Origin: Candidatus Thermoplasmatota archaeon
Lineage (GTDB): Archaea; Thermoplasmatota; Thermoplasmata; UBA10834
Length of the DNA: 52,657 bases
Direction of reading: 5' to 3'
NCBI GenBank assembly: GCA_018814355.1
Contig: JAHIZT010000061.1
Span: 1-52,657, forward strand
Positions 44,149 to 52,655 of the stretch are shown piece by piece. The position numbers were made by a program, and so were the translations under genes. The notes under the pieces are model-generated. The model saw nothing but the letters and a program-made list of their open reading frames with translations. It had not been told where the DNA came from and made no database searches. Each line of letters begins with the position of its first letter. Positions within the stretch are counted from its first letter, which is position 1.

Positions 44149-44874
44149 TCACTCTGCTATCGGCGTCGTAGCCATGAACTGCCCGTCCCTGAAGATCAGG
44201 GTGAGGTAGCCGTGGTGGATCTTCGAATGTCTCATCTTGACAGCGCGTATGCGCAGCTGGACATCCGTCTCTCCCACATCCACGAACTTGAGCAGGATGG
44301 TCCCGTCCGCGAGGAAGTCCTCGTGATACGGTCCGAAGGCGCCACCATTGACCTGCGTCTCCGAGATCAGGAAGGTGGTCACACCCAGCCTTTTCAGGAA
44401 CCCGAAGAAGTGGAACAGCTCCTGCCTGGGGTTCGTGATGCTCGCGAGCGCGTAGATTGCGGTCAGAGAATCGATGACGACTATCTCGACCCCTTCGTTC
44501 TCCACCTTCTTGCGCAGGTATTCCTTGAGGATCTTGAACCAGTCTCGTCCGACATCGGCATCCGTGTGCTCGAGCCGCAGCCGTCCTATGTCCACGATGA
44601 AGAACTTGCTCTCGTCGATGCCTCCGAACCCGAGCATGCCCATGGCCATCAGTAGACTCTCTTTGCTCTCCTCTATGCTGACGTAGAGGACGTTCACACC
44701 CTTCTTCTTGACATTGTTGAGGAGTAAGCTGAGGGCGATCGAGGACTTCATCGTACCCGGAGTCCCGGCGAGCAGGACCACATGCCCTTTCTTGATGCCT
44801 CCGCCTATCTTGCTGTCAAAACCGTCTATGTACGTCCGTATCCTGTCAGATTGGTCGTTCGCACCGGACTCCAT
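44149..44874 (-). CDS. RAD55/KaiC-like ATPase
   Basis: A 241-residue single-domain RecA-like ATPase with Walker A GTPGTMKSS (37-45), the YVSIEESKES glutamate motif and Walker B IVVIDSLTAIY. It resembles the intact KaiC-like protein at 24432 and is the third member of this superfamily in the window. KaiC-like paralogues are commonly multiplied in archaea for signalling. The ATG has GAGGAGG upstream and a TATA box about 50 bases away. No partner gene is obvious. Confidence 0.85.
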   Translation of the reverse strand: MESGANDQSDRIRTYIDGFDSKIGGGIKKGHVVLLAGTPGTMKSSIALSLLLNNVKKKGVNVLYVSIEESKESLLMAMGMLGFGGIDESKFFIVDIGRLRLEHTDADVGRDWFKILKEYLRKKVENEGVEIVVIDSLTAIYALASITNPRQELFHFFGFLKRLGVTTFLISETQVNGGAFGPYHEDFLADGTILLKFVDVGETDVQLRIRAVKMRHSKIHHGYLTLIFRDGQFMATTPIAE

Positions 44875-44916
44875 CAGAAGTCCTCCTCAGGCTATCGTTG
44901 AGTGGAAATGTACATG

Positions 44917-44930
44917 GGTTTTTAAAAGTG
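44917..44930 (-). promoter_or_regulatory. TATA box of the 44874 KaiC-like gene
   Basis: The minus strand reads CACTTTTAAAAACC, predicting a start near 44897 and a leader of about 23 bases that contains the GAGGAGG site. Confidence 0.55.
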
Positions 44931-45050
44931 TTTGTCTATTGTTATCAAAATCTGGAATGAGGCACTGCAAGGGTTATTCTAGTAGTAGCGCTCGGCTACT
45001 GGCCGCACCTACTCAATACAGTTATTAGGCCAAAAGCAGTGTAACGGCCG

Positions 45051-46361
45051 TTGACAGACCACAAGATCGTCCACGACTCCGTCCATGGGAGCATCAGGGT
45101 TGAGGGCGTTTCGCAGTCGTTGCTGGAGGTCCCGGAACTTCAGAGGCTGCACAGCATACACCAGCTCGGTCTTGCATATCTCGTGTATCCAGGTGCGAAC
45201 CACACGAGGTTCGAACACTCGATCGGCACGTTCTCCGTCGCCAGCAGGATATGCTCGTCCCTCGGCATCCAGCGGGAGGAGGCGCTCTTGGTCCAGTGCG
45301 CCGCCCTGTTGCACGATGTCGGCCACCTACCGTATTCGCACACGCTCGAGTTCGTGCTTCACGACCGGTTCAAGATAGACCACGCAGAGATATCCCGACG
45401 GCTTATTAGGGGCGAAGACACGGTCCTGAACGACTCTGACAGGCGAATCCTCGGGAAGTACTCCACCATCCCGGAGACGCTCGAAAGGCACGACATCGAC
45501 CCGAAGGACGTCTCGCGCCTTCTCGAAGGAGGCTCACCTGGTCCCCTGCCGCAGAAGACTCTCGCGAGGGAGAAGGACCAGGCGCACTTCAACTCGAAGA
45601 GGTACTTGTCGCAGATAGTCAGCGGGCCCGTGGACGCCGACCAGCTGGACTACCTCAAGAGGGACGCTCACTACACCGGCGTTGCCTACGGCGTGATAGA
45701 TCTCGACAGGCTCTTCCAGACGATGCAGGTGTTCAACGGCGACCTAGTGGTCGATCGTGGTGGCCTTAGCGCCGTCGAGGGGATGTTGGTGGCGAGGGCG
45801 CTGATGTTCTCATCCGTGTACTTCCACAAGACCGTCAGGATTTCAGAGCTCATGCTGGCCAAAGCGGTCGAGCAGCTGGGCAGGAATGAGATAGACACCA
45901 TACACAGCATGACCGACTACAGCCTGCTGGCCTACATGGTCTCCAAGGGCGGGTACTTCGAGGAGATGGCCACCCTGATCAAGTACCGGAAGCTGTTCAA
46001 GAAGGCCTATGCGGTGCGCACGAGCGAAGTCGACGAGGACGGATGGCGACGCGTGGGAGAACTCGGGATCGTTGGCAAGCGCCGGGTCATCGAGGAGGAC
46101 ATAGCTCGGAGAGCAGGCGTCGACCCGGGTAGCGTGATTATCGATGTCCCTTCAAGCGAGCTGGAGGTGTCCGAACCCAGGATCTCGCTGACCGATGTGA
46201 GGATATTGGACGACGGCCATGTGAAGATGCTGCCGAGGATAAGCTCCATCGCGGCGTCATTGCAGATCCGTAAGGTCCATGAGTGGGCGCTCATGGTCGC
46301 ATGTCCCGCTAAGGAAAAGGACAAGGTGGCGAAAGCCGCTGCGAAGATCCTTGGACCCTAG
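45051..46361 (+). CDS. HD-superfamily phosphohydrolase (SAMHD1/dGTPase-like)
   Basis: The 436-residue protein starts with the family hallmark KIVHDSVHGSIRV, then HTRFEHSIGTFS (His56) and ALLHDVGHLPYSH (His88-Asp89), the metal-binding HD residues, with a third Asp in DADQLDYLKRD. Relatives hydrolyse dNTPs or act on other nucleotides; substrate is not settled. The start is TTG 45051; a TATA-like CAGTTATTAGG about 27 bases before suggests a leaderless gene. The TAG stop overlaps the rtcB stop by CTAG. Confidence 0.88.
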   Translation: MTDHKIVHDSVHGSIRVEGVSQSLLEVPELQRLHSIHQLGLAYLVYPGANHTRFEHSIGTFSVASRICSSLGIQREEALLVQCAALLHDVGHLPYSHTLEFVLHDRFKIDHAEISRRLIRGEDTVLNDSDRRILGKYSTIPETLERHDIDPKDVSRLLEGGSPGPLPQKTLAREKDQAHFNSKRYLSQIVSGPVDADQLDYLKRDAHYTGVAYGVIDLDRLFQTMQVFNGDLVVDRGGLSAVEGMLVARALMFSSVYFHKTVRISELMLAKAVEQLGRNEIDTIHSMTDYSLLAYMVSKGGYFEEMATLIKYRKLFKKAYAVRTSEVDEDGWRRVGELGIVGKRRVIEEDIARRAGVDPGSVIIDVPSSELEVSEPRISLTDVRILDDGHVKMLPRISSIAASLQIRKVHEWALMVACPAKEKDKVAKAAAKILGP

Positions 46362-47794
46362 CCTTTCATGACGCCGAGCGGTTTCAGGCGCGCGACCATC
46401 TTGGATATTCCTGCGCCGTGAGCTATCCTGACGACATCGTCTATGTTCTTGTAGGCACCAGGAGCCTCCTCTACGATACCGTCCTTGGAGGCGGCCTTGA
46501 TGTAGATCCCCCTCCCCTGGAGCATCGATACCACCTCGTTCACGGAGAACTTGCGTGTCGCTGAAGTCCTGGACATCAGCCTGCCCGCCCCGTGGCAGGT
46601 CGACCCGAAGGTCTCCTTCATCGCGTGCGCAGTTCCGACAAGCACGTAGCTCGCCGAACCCATGTCTCCAGGTATCAGGACAGGCTGGCCGACTTCCCTG
46701 TATTTCGCAGGGACCTCTGGACGGCTGCCGTCGAATGCGCGGGTCGCTCCTTTCCTGTGGACGTAGAGCTTCCTCCGCTTGCCCTCGAACTCGTGCTCCT
46801 CCAGCTTGCATATGTTGTGCGCGACGTCGTACACGCAGCTCATGCCCATTTCCTCGGCCTTCCTGCCAAGCGCGCTCTCAAAGGATTCCCGAACCCAGTG
46901 GAGTATCAGCTGCCTGTTCGCCCAGGCGTAGTTCGCCGCCGCGCTCATCGCCTTGAAGCAATCCTGGCCCTCGTTCGAGTTCACAGGGGCACAAGCAAGC
47001 TGCCTGTCCGGGACCGAGATGTTGTACTTCCTTATTGCCTGCTCCATGGTCCTGATGTAGTCGCTCGCTATCTGGTGCCCGCATCCTCTCGAGCCGGAAT
47101 GTATGCTCACCATGATCTGATCCACTGAATGTATCCCCAACGCCTTCGCCGCCTCGAGGTCGAGGATCTTCTCCACCCTCTGAAGCTCAAGAAAGTGATT
47201 GCCTCCTCCGAGCGTGCCGAGCTGAGGTGCACCTCTCTGCTTCGCCTTCGTGTCGACCTTGGAGGGGTCCGCCGTGCTCATCCGCCCGTTCTCCTCGCTC
47301 GAGGCTAGGTCGTCCTCCCAACCATAGCCCTGCTCGACGGCCCATCGGGCCCCGCCTTCCAGAACATCGTCGATTTGGCTGATTGACAATCGGAGCTTGC
47401 CCTTCTCGCCCACTCCAGATGGGACGTTGTTGAAGATAGTATCTATCAGTTTCTTGATGTCCCGCCCGACATCATGGACAGTGAGGTCAGTCCTGACGAG
47501 CTTGACGCCGCAATTGACGTCGTAGCCAATCCCTCCAGGGGATATGATGCCATTGTCCGCATCGAAGGCGGCAACACCTCCTATCGGGAAGCCGTACCCC
47601 CAATGGATGTCGGGCATGGCAAGCGATTTGCCAACGATCCCCGGCAAGCATGCGACATTCGCGGCCTGCTCAGGCGCGTTGTCGCCCTTGACAGACTGGA
47701 TCATCTTGTCGTCGGCGAATATGACGGCTGAAGTCGACATGCAGGGTTTGAACGATCTCGGTATCTCGTACCTGAACTCGTCGATCTTGTTCAT
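46358..47794 (-). CDS. rtcB: RNA-splicing ligase RtcB
   Basis: RtcB joins RNA 2',3'-cyclic phosphate ends to 5'-OH, mainly to seal split tRNA exons in archaea. The 478-residue protein has the metal site Cys95 (YDVNCGVKL), HWGYGFPIGG, and the guanylated His in TCHGAGRLMSR. All key residues are present and, unlike several archaeal RtcB proteins, no intein is inserted. ATG 47794 is preferred; TTG 47812 is possible. A TATA box lies about 50 bases upstream. Transcription is divergent from the zinc-ribbon gene. Confidence 0.95.
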   Translation of the reverse strand: MNKIDEFRYEIPRSFKPCMSTSAVIFADDKMIQSVKGDNAPEQAANVACLPGIVGKSLAMPDIHWGYGFPIGGVAAFDADNGIISPGGIGYDVNCGVKLVRTDLTVHDVGRDIKKLIDTIFNNVPSGVGEKGKLRLSISQIDDVLEGGARWAVEQGYGWEDDLASSEENGRMSTADPSKVDTKAKQRGAPQLGTLGGGNHFLELQRVEKILDLEAAKALGIHSVDQIMVSIHSGSRGCGHQIASDYIRTMEQAIRKYNISVPDRQLACAPVNSNEGQDCFKAMSAAANYAWANRQLILHWVRESFESALGRKAEEMGMSCVYDVAHNICKLEEHEFEGKRRKLYVHRKGATRAFDGSRPEVPAKYREVGQPVLIPGDMGSASYVLVGTAHAMKETFGSTCHGAGRLMSRTSATRKFSVNEVVSMLQGRGIYIKAASKDGIVEEAPGAYKNIDDVVRIAHGAGISKMVARLKPLGVMKG

Positions 47795-47840
47795 CGGCCC
47801 TGTCCATCCCAAGAATACTCACCAAACCGAGCCACATTGT

Positions 47841-47853
47841 TGGTTATATATTA
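47841..47853 (-). promoter_or_regulatory. TATA box of rtcB
   Basis: The minus strand reads TTTAATATATAACC, placing transcription start near 47823 and a leader of about 30 bases before ATG 47794. Confidence 0.6.
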
Positions 47854-47875
47854 AACTTGTGAGAATGGCCGCGTG

Positions 47876-47962
47876 CTGGCTAGTCGCGTCGTTATCTCGG
47901 CGCGCCACCCGGGCGCGCTCGTGCGCTCGCATTGACTCACTCAAAAGAATCGCACTAGCCAG
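47876..47962. other. 87-nt foldable element between rtcB and the zinc-ribbon gene
   Basis: CTGGCTAGT (47876-47884) pairs perfectly with ACTAGCCAG (47954-47962), closing an 87-nt element. Inside, GCGCGCC (47900-47906) and GGCGCGC (47912-47918) form a 7-bp GC hairpin with a 5-base loop. A smaller GCGC/GCGC hairpin follows. It sits exactly between two divergent TATA boxes and contains no gene. It is either a small structured RNA or an operator-like site. It does not fold as a tRNA. Confidence 0.4.
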
Positions 47963-47973
47963 ACTATATATAT
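47963..47973 (+). promoter_or_regulatory. TATA box of the large zinc-ribbon gene
   Basis: ACTATATATATAGG on the plus strand predicts a start near 47995 and a leader of about 78 bases to TTG 48073. Confidence 0.55.
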
Positions 47974-48072
47974 AGGACCAAACCAATAGCAATACTCAAG
48001 CGACTCCAGTGGCTGGCATCACTAAGGATGGGGCCTGGACTGCTTCGAGATCTCCCCCGAGGTGTTCAGAGT

Positions 48073-51000
48073 TTGACCGAAGAACCTGCGATATACTGCC
48101 CACTATGTGGCAACAAAGTGCCTCCTGGAGTGACCAAGTGTCTTGTCTGCGCGACGGAGCTCCAGAAGGTCATTTCGAGGCGGTCGTTGGACAAGGCTGA
48201 GGCTTCTAAGCCACTTGCCGATTACATCAGGAAGGAGCTTCCAAAGACCGAGTTGCATGCCGCGAAGGTCACATGCCCTCAGTGTGCTCTGGAGCTTCAC
48301 GGGGGCGAGGCGAAGTGCCCGAGATGCGGGATCCCCCTGAAGAGCGAGCAGGACATGCTTGAATGTCCGGAGTGTGGAGCTCTAACTCCTGAGGACGCGA
48401 AGGCATGTCCGAACTGTGGAGTCGGCTTTGAGGATCAGGAGGAAGAAGAAGTCCCTGTACCTGCCCCGCCGCTCCCGGTCAAAGTGGGACCGCCAGAACT
48501 CCTCGAGCCAAAGATACTTCCTCAGGCGCCTACAGAACCCAGACCAGAGGTAGTCACATCGTTGCCGGAGAGAGTCTCTACCACTAGCGGTCTGGGTGCG
48601 GTCAATGGAAGAGGCGCCATCAATGGGACTGGACTGATCAACGGTACCGGTCTGGTGAATGGCACCGGGATGACTAACGGCACCCAAGTCGGGGGGCGAA
48701 TGACGCCCGCCACGAGCAGGCGCGGGTCGTTCCTCACAAGATGGCAGTTCCTCGCGGTCGTTGTAGCTATTGTCATCGTGATCCCCACATTCATATTCCT
48801 TTCCTATTCGGGGCCCTCTGAGGGCCCCACCATTGACGGAAACTTCGGAGATTGGTCCCATACAGACAAGCTAGGGATATATTCGGTCGCCGGTTCCGCC
48901 CCCGTCGACATAGATGAGTGGGCGACTCAGGTGAAAGGTCAGCAGCTCTTCCTGTATTTCCGCGTGCAAGAAGCGCTCATGGGCTCCACAAACGTCGACT
49001 CATTCTACCTGTTCGTCGATTCCGACAACTCACCCAGCACGGGTTATGCCATATCAGGTATCGGTGCGGACTATCTCATGGAGGTGAGCGGCTGGAACGG
49101 CAGCGTTCAGTCGACCTCACTGAGCAGATACGAATCAACTACGGACCAATATCAATATGACTGGAACGCCTGGGTGAAGCTGAATTCGTTCAGCGCGTCC
49201 CTGGGGACGAACCAATTGGAGGCGATGGCCGAAATGCCGGTCGCCCTGAACGGGAATGCCAAGTTCGTTCTGATGTCACAGGACTACCTCTACAGGAACT
49301 CCGTGAGCTATGCAGTCCCGACCGTCGGAGGCGTCCTCGTTGTCGAGCAGTTCATGGGTACGGGGGTTCCGGCCGATGGCATAGTGGCTCGGGCCTCGGG
49401 AGTTGTCATGCTCCGACTTGTTTTCTCCTGCCAGGGCGGTGGCGGCACTGTCCAGAACGTAGCACCGTCGGTATCGGGCGCCGAATTCACTGCCTCCTTC
49501 GAGCAGTTCACGCTAAGACCGGGAGATGAGCACATCTTGGATTTACAGTTCAACACCCTCGCATCCACAGTAGAATCGATGGTCTCGGTATCAGTCGCAC
49601 CAGGCGGTATCACATCAACATTTTCCAGCGTTCAGGTGTTCGGATTCCCTGTCAGGGCGTATGTCGCCTCGGCCCCCGCAGACATCCACGTAGATGGGGC
49701 GTTCGGGGATTGGACGGGCAGGACGAGCATGGACGCTGATTCGACGTCCGTAGGGAACGCTAACATCAACATCAATTCCGTGGGCGCGGTGAACACGACC
49801 AGCTCATCCAGTTTCTACGTGAGCGTGGTTGGAGACATGTGCAGCGGGTCCTATGTACCGTTCATCTTCAGCAAGCCCTCCGGCCCAGGCGGGGGTGGCG
49901 GGGGCATCGTGATCCCTCAGCGGAACACGGGAGAGGACATCCTCAGGGTGTACATCGACAGTGATATGTCGGCTGCAACTGGATATCCCATGTCGCTCTC
50001 CTCCAAGACCATAGGAGCGGATTTCAAGATTGAGGTCATGGGCATCTACGGCAAGATCACATCCAAATCTCTGATGAGCTGCTCTGGAGGCTCATGGGAC
50101 TTGGTTTCTAGCGCCCTTGTCAGCGCAGCTAGCGACGCTCAGCGGCTAGAGCTTCAGGTCTCCTCAGATGCCATTTCCAGTAGTGTATCAATCGACTACG
50201 TCATCGAAACTACCGATTGGAGGGGCAGATCGGATCTCTCGACTTCTGCGCCGCAGGGCACGAGGGCATGGACAATAGACGGCACAACTACCTCGACGGC
50301 TGCGACTGCAATGTCATATCAGAGGAAGCTCTTCTACGACGGCACGAACTTCTGGAGCTTCTACTGGGACGGGACCAACACCGTGTACAAGTACAGCACT
50401 GACTCAGGCGTCACATGGGCCGCCGGGGGGACTGTGTTCAAGGCGGCCGGAGTGAATGAGGCATCGATATGGTGGGATGCATCCAACAGTACAGTCTACG
50501 TCGTCGGAGACACTTCGACAGCCACTGTGACCGTCCGTCTTCAAAAGGGGACCGTCTCGCCCGCGACCCGCGCTATTTCATGGGCCATCTCCGACCAGAC
50601 TCTTGCAGTGTCCTCAAACATCATAGCTGGGAAGAACGCATTCATATCAAGGGATGCATCTGGCTACATCTGGGTCATGTCCTCCAACTTGACCGCTCCA
50701 GCTCCAACTAGGTACGACCTCTCTACCTTCAGGAGTTCTGCGACGGACAGCATAACGAGCTGGCTGTTCGGCGGGAACATGCTGGACACGGATAGCTCCC
50801 AGCCGACGGTCAAGGGCAGCGTGCTGCCTGCGGGCACGGGCACAGACGTATGGGCCGTGTATGGCTACAACGGTATAGTCGCCGCGAGGAAACTGACATC
50901 GGGCGTATGGTCAGCGCAGACGACGATCTATACTGGAGCAACTAATACCAACACAGAAATTGCGCCGCCGTGCGCTGTCGTTGACGGCAACGGCGTCATC

Positions 51001-51492
51001 CATGTCGTGTACGGAAACGACCACGAGCAACCTATCGGAACGTCAAAGCCGTACATCTACTACGTCTACAACACGGGCTCTGGATGGTCGGTCCCTTACA
51101 GGCTTGAGAGTGTTGCGAACAACCTCGGGAACGTTTATCCGACTATATCGGTGGACTCCTCCACAGGAACGGTCTATGCATTCTGGATAGAGACTGATAC
51201 CAACGGAGTCGGCATCACGGTGACGGGCAAGAAGAACACTAGCGGTGCCTGGACGGCCTTGACGCTGTCGGGTCAGACGGCGGGCGCAAAGCAATACCTC
51301 AATTCGATCTACTCCGCCTCGGGAGAACAGTACATCTGCTGGCAGTGGACCCAGAACACTACAAGTCCGATCCAGGTCCTGTTCGACAAGCTACCTGAGT
51401 TCAAGAGCGTCATCATGCCCGTGCTGTTCCTGACGCTGATAGTCGTGGTCGGGATGCATCGGAGGAGAGGCAAGACCCGCAGAGACGTATGA
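48073..51492 (+). CDS. Very large zinc-ribbon, NG-repeat, membrane and surface protein with PEF-type tail
   Basis: A 1139-residue protein built in layers. Three zinc ribbons (CPLCGNK...CLVC; CPQC...CPRCG; CPECG...CPNCG, about residues 8-115) precede a Pro-rich linker and five NG hexads (about 176-204). A membrane helix follows (about 224-245). Beyond it lie two CBM9-like units that start DGNFGDW and DGAFGDW, then long beta-rich stretches resembling sialidase-type repeats. The end is LPEF, a hydrophobic stretch and RRR. So the ribbons would be inside the cell and the bulk outside, both ends anchored. I chose TTG 48073 (GAGGTG 7 bases upstream; MTEEP resembles the start at 51582) over ATG 48028, which lacks a ribosome site. 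Function unknown. Confidence 0.82.
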   Translation: MTEEPAIYCPLCGNKVPPGVTKCLVCATELQKVISRRSLDKAEASKPLADYIRKELPKTELHAAKVTCPQCALELHGGEAKCPRCGIPLKSEQDMLECPECGALTPEDAKACPNCGVGFEDQEEEEVPVPAPPLPVKVGPPELLEPKILPQAPTEPRPEVVTSLPERVSTTSGLGAVNGRGAINGTGLINGTGLVNGTGMTNGTQVGGRMTPATSRRGSFLTRWQFLAVVVAIVIVIPTFIFLSYSGPSEGPTIDGNFGDWSHTDKLGIYSVAGSAPVDIDEWATQVKGQQLFLYFRVQEALMGSTNVDSFYLFVDSDNSPSTGYAISGIGADYLMEVSGWNGSVQSTSLSRYESTTDQYQYDWNAWVKLNSFSASLGTNQLEAMAEMPVALNGNAKFVLMSQDYLYRNSVSYAVPTVGGVLVVEQFMGTGVPADGIVARASGVVMLRLVFSCQGGGGTVQNVAPSVSGAEFTASFEQFTLRPGDEHILDLQFNTLASTVESMVSVSVAPGGITSTFSSVQVFGFPVRAYVASAPADIHVDGAFGDWTGRTSMDADSTSVGNANININSVGAVNTTSSSSFYVSVVGDMCSGSYVPFIFSKPSGPGGGGGGIVIPQRNTGEDILRVYIDSDMSAATGYPMSLSSKTIGADFKIEVMGIYGKITSKSLMSCSGGSWDLVSSALVSAASDAQRLELQVSSDAISSSVSIDYVIETTDWRGRSDLSTSAPQGTRAWTIDGTTTSTAATAMSYQRKLFYDGTNFWSFYWDGTNTVYKYSTDSGVTWAAGGTVFKAAGVNEASIWWDASNSTVYVVGDTSTATVTVRLQKGTVSPATRAISWAISDQTLAVSSNIIAGKNAFISRDASGYIWVMSSNLTAPAPTRYDLSTFRSSATDSITSWLFGGNMLDTDSSQPTVKGSVLPAGTGTDVWAVYGYNGIVAARKLTSGVWSAQTTIYTGATNTNTEIAPPCAVVDGNGVIHVVYGNDHEQPIGTSKPYIYYVYNTGSGWSVPYRLESVANNLGNVYPTISVDSSTGTVYAFWIETDTNGVGITVTGKKNTSGAWTALTLSGQTAGAKQYLNSIYSASGEQYICWQWTQNTTSPIQVLFDKLPEFKSVIMPVLFLTLIVVVGMHRRRGKTRRDV
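48598..48684 (+). repeat. Five NG-rich hexapeptide coding repeats
   Basis: The protein sequence here repeats xNGTGx units: VNGRGA, INGTGL, INGTGL, VNGTGM, TNGTQV. The codons differ between units (AAT/AAC, GGA/GGG/GGC/GGT, ACT/ACC), so the repeat is kept as protein, not as DNA. It joins the cytoplasmic ribbons to the membrane helix. Similar NG-rich linkers occur in zinc-ribbon proteins of some Thermoplasmata (recalled, not searched). Confidence 0.7.
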
Positions 51493-51529
51493 GGTGCCTG
51501 TTATCGCCAGACACGTCTGAGTTCGATTA

Positions 51530-51539
51530 CTTATATAAT
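51530..51539 (+). promoter_or_regulatory. TATA box of the 51582 zinc-ribbon gene
   Basis: CTTATATAAT lies about 48 bases before ATG 51582, giving a leader of about 20 bases with a GGAAGG site. Confidence 0.5.
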
Positions 51540-51581
51540 GGGTAAAACTATTCCTAAGCGATGGAAAGGTAGCGGAAGGAT

Positions 51582-52187
51582 ATGACCGAAGAACCGCACA
51601 AGGATATATTTCTCAGCTGTTTCAAGTGTGGCCGCATAGTCCGCTCGAACGACACTGAATGCCCTAGGTGCGGCCTTCAGTTCGGTCCTGGGACACTGTT
51701 CGAGTGCCCGTTCTGCTGCGGCCTAATCTGGCGCAATGCCACGACATGCACCACGTGCGGCATCGATCTAACCAAATTCTCCGAGAACGTGGAGAAGTCG
51801 AGCTCCGGATTCGATATGGACGAATTCGTGGACAGCATCATCAACACGGAGCTCAAGGAGATGAAGGATTCCATTCGGAGGGTCGCATGCCCTGGCTGCG
51901 GCCTGATGATAAGGGGCGACGAGGACAGGTGCCCAAGATGCGACCTCCCGCTGGAGGAGGCCCAAGTGGATTGCCCTGTCTGCGGAGAGAAGCTGCCGCT
52001 CTCGGCAACCGCGTGCTCCAACTGCCAGGCGGTCTTCGTCGTCACGCCCGGAGGCGCAGACGATGAGGAAGAGGTCGAGGAGGCCATTCTGATAACCGAG
52101 GGTGAACCTAGGCGGAGATCCTCCAAGAAGCCTTCAACCACGAAGAAGAAACCCGCCAAGAAGGCGAAGCCCAAGAAGGCCAAGTAG
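51582..52187 (+). CDS. Multi-zinc-ribbon protein with Lys-rich tail
   Basis: The 201-residue protein has about four CxxC pairs per half: SCFKCG...CPRCG, CPFCCG...CTTCG, then CPGCG...CPRC and CPVCG...CSNC. Each pair of CxxC makes a rubredoxin-like zinc ribbon. An acidic stretch precedes a Lys/Pro-rich tail (KKPSTTKKKPAKKAKPKKAK), which could bind nucleic acid or membrane lipid. It has no signal or membrane segment. The N-terminus MTEEP resembles that of the upstream large protein, and the next gene is a related ribbon protein. Confidence 0.8.
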   Translation: MTEEPHKDIFLSCFKCGRIVRSNDTECPRCGLQFGPGTLFECPFCCGLIWRNATTCTTCGIDLTKFSENVEKSSSGFDMDEFVDSIINTELKEMKDSIRRVACPGCGLMIRGDEDRCPRCDLPLEEAQVDCPVCGEKLPLSATACSNCQAVFVVTPGGADDEEEVEEAILITEGEPRRRSSKKPSTTKKKPAKKAKPKKAK

Positions 52188-52237
52188 AAATAGTCTGGCT
52201 TCTCGTAATAATCGTTTTCTAATGCTGTGCGACAATG

Positions 52238-52247
52238 ATTTAAATAA
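52238..52247 (+). promoter_or_regulatory. TATA box of the 52269 zinc-ribbon gene
   Basis: ATTTAAATAA is centred about 27 bases before ATG 52269, so the transcript is leaderless. This supports ATG 52269 over the in-frame ATG 52254. Confidence 0.6.
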
Positions 52248-52268
52248 CCGTAGTTGCATCTTTGTATC

Positions 52269-52655
52269 ATGGACAAGGAGCCACTGCCAGTCTTCGTTTT
52301 CGGATGCGTCACTTGCGGAAAGACCGTGGCTGGGACAGAGAAGAGTTGCCCAAGGTGTGGCGCTTCGTTCGAGGACGTGAAGTTCGAGTGCCCCTTCTGC
52401 GGGGAGTTGATTTCGCCCATGCAGCGCAGGTGCGAATCCTGCGGAACTGAGTTCTCTGACTTCGCGGAGGGAGTTTCTGAGATGTCGACGGTCGATCTCG
52501 ACAGGGCCGAGACCGTCACTGTTCCGGAATCGGCCGTTGCCGATTCCAAGTCAGCCGACCCTCCCGAAGTCCTGGAGTTCGAGTGCCCGAGCTGCGGGAA
52601 GCCGGTGTCGGAGAACGACACTGAATGCCCCAACTGCGGGGCCAGGTTCGCCTGA
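52269..52655 (+). CDS. Small multi-zinc-ribbon protein
   Basis: The 128-residue protein repeats the CxxC pairs: CVTCGKT...CPRCG, CPFCGE...CESCG and CPSCGK...CPNCG. An acidic linker (EGVSEMSTVDLDRAETVTV) separates the second and third ribbons. It ends at 52655, two bases before the window edge, and is complete. With the two upstream genes it forms a run of three zinc-ribbon genes. No partner or function is evident. Confidence 0.8.
   Translation: MDKEPLPVFVFGCVTCGKTVAGTEKSCPRCGASFEDVKFECPFCGELISPMQRRCESCGTEFSDFAEGVSEMSTVDLDRAETVTVPESAVADSKSADPPEVLEFECPSCGKPVSENDTECPNCGARFA

Noticed and set aside
46358-47794. Intein in rtcB
   Set aside because: Archaeal rtcB often carries one, but the family motifs run without interruption at normal length.
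51677-52633. 318-residue frame antisense to the last two zinc-ribbon genes
   Set aside because: It spans two well-supported plus-strand genes and their promoter; composition is a shadow of CxxC repeats.
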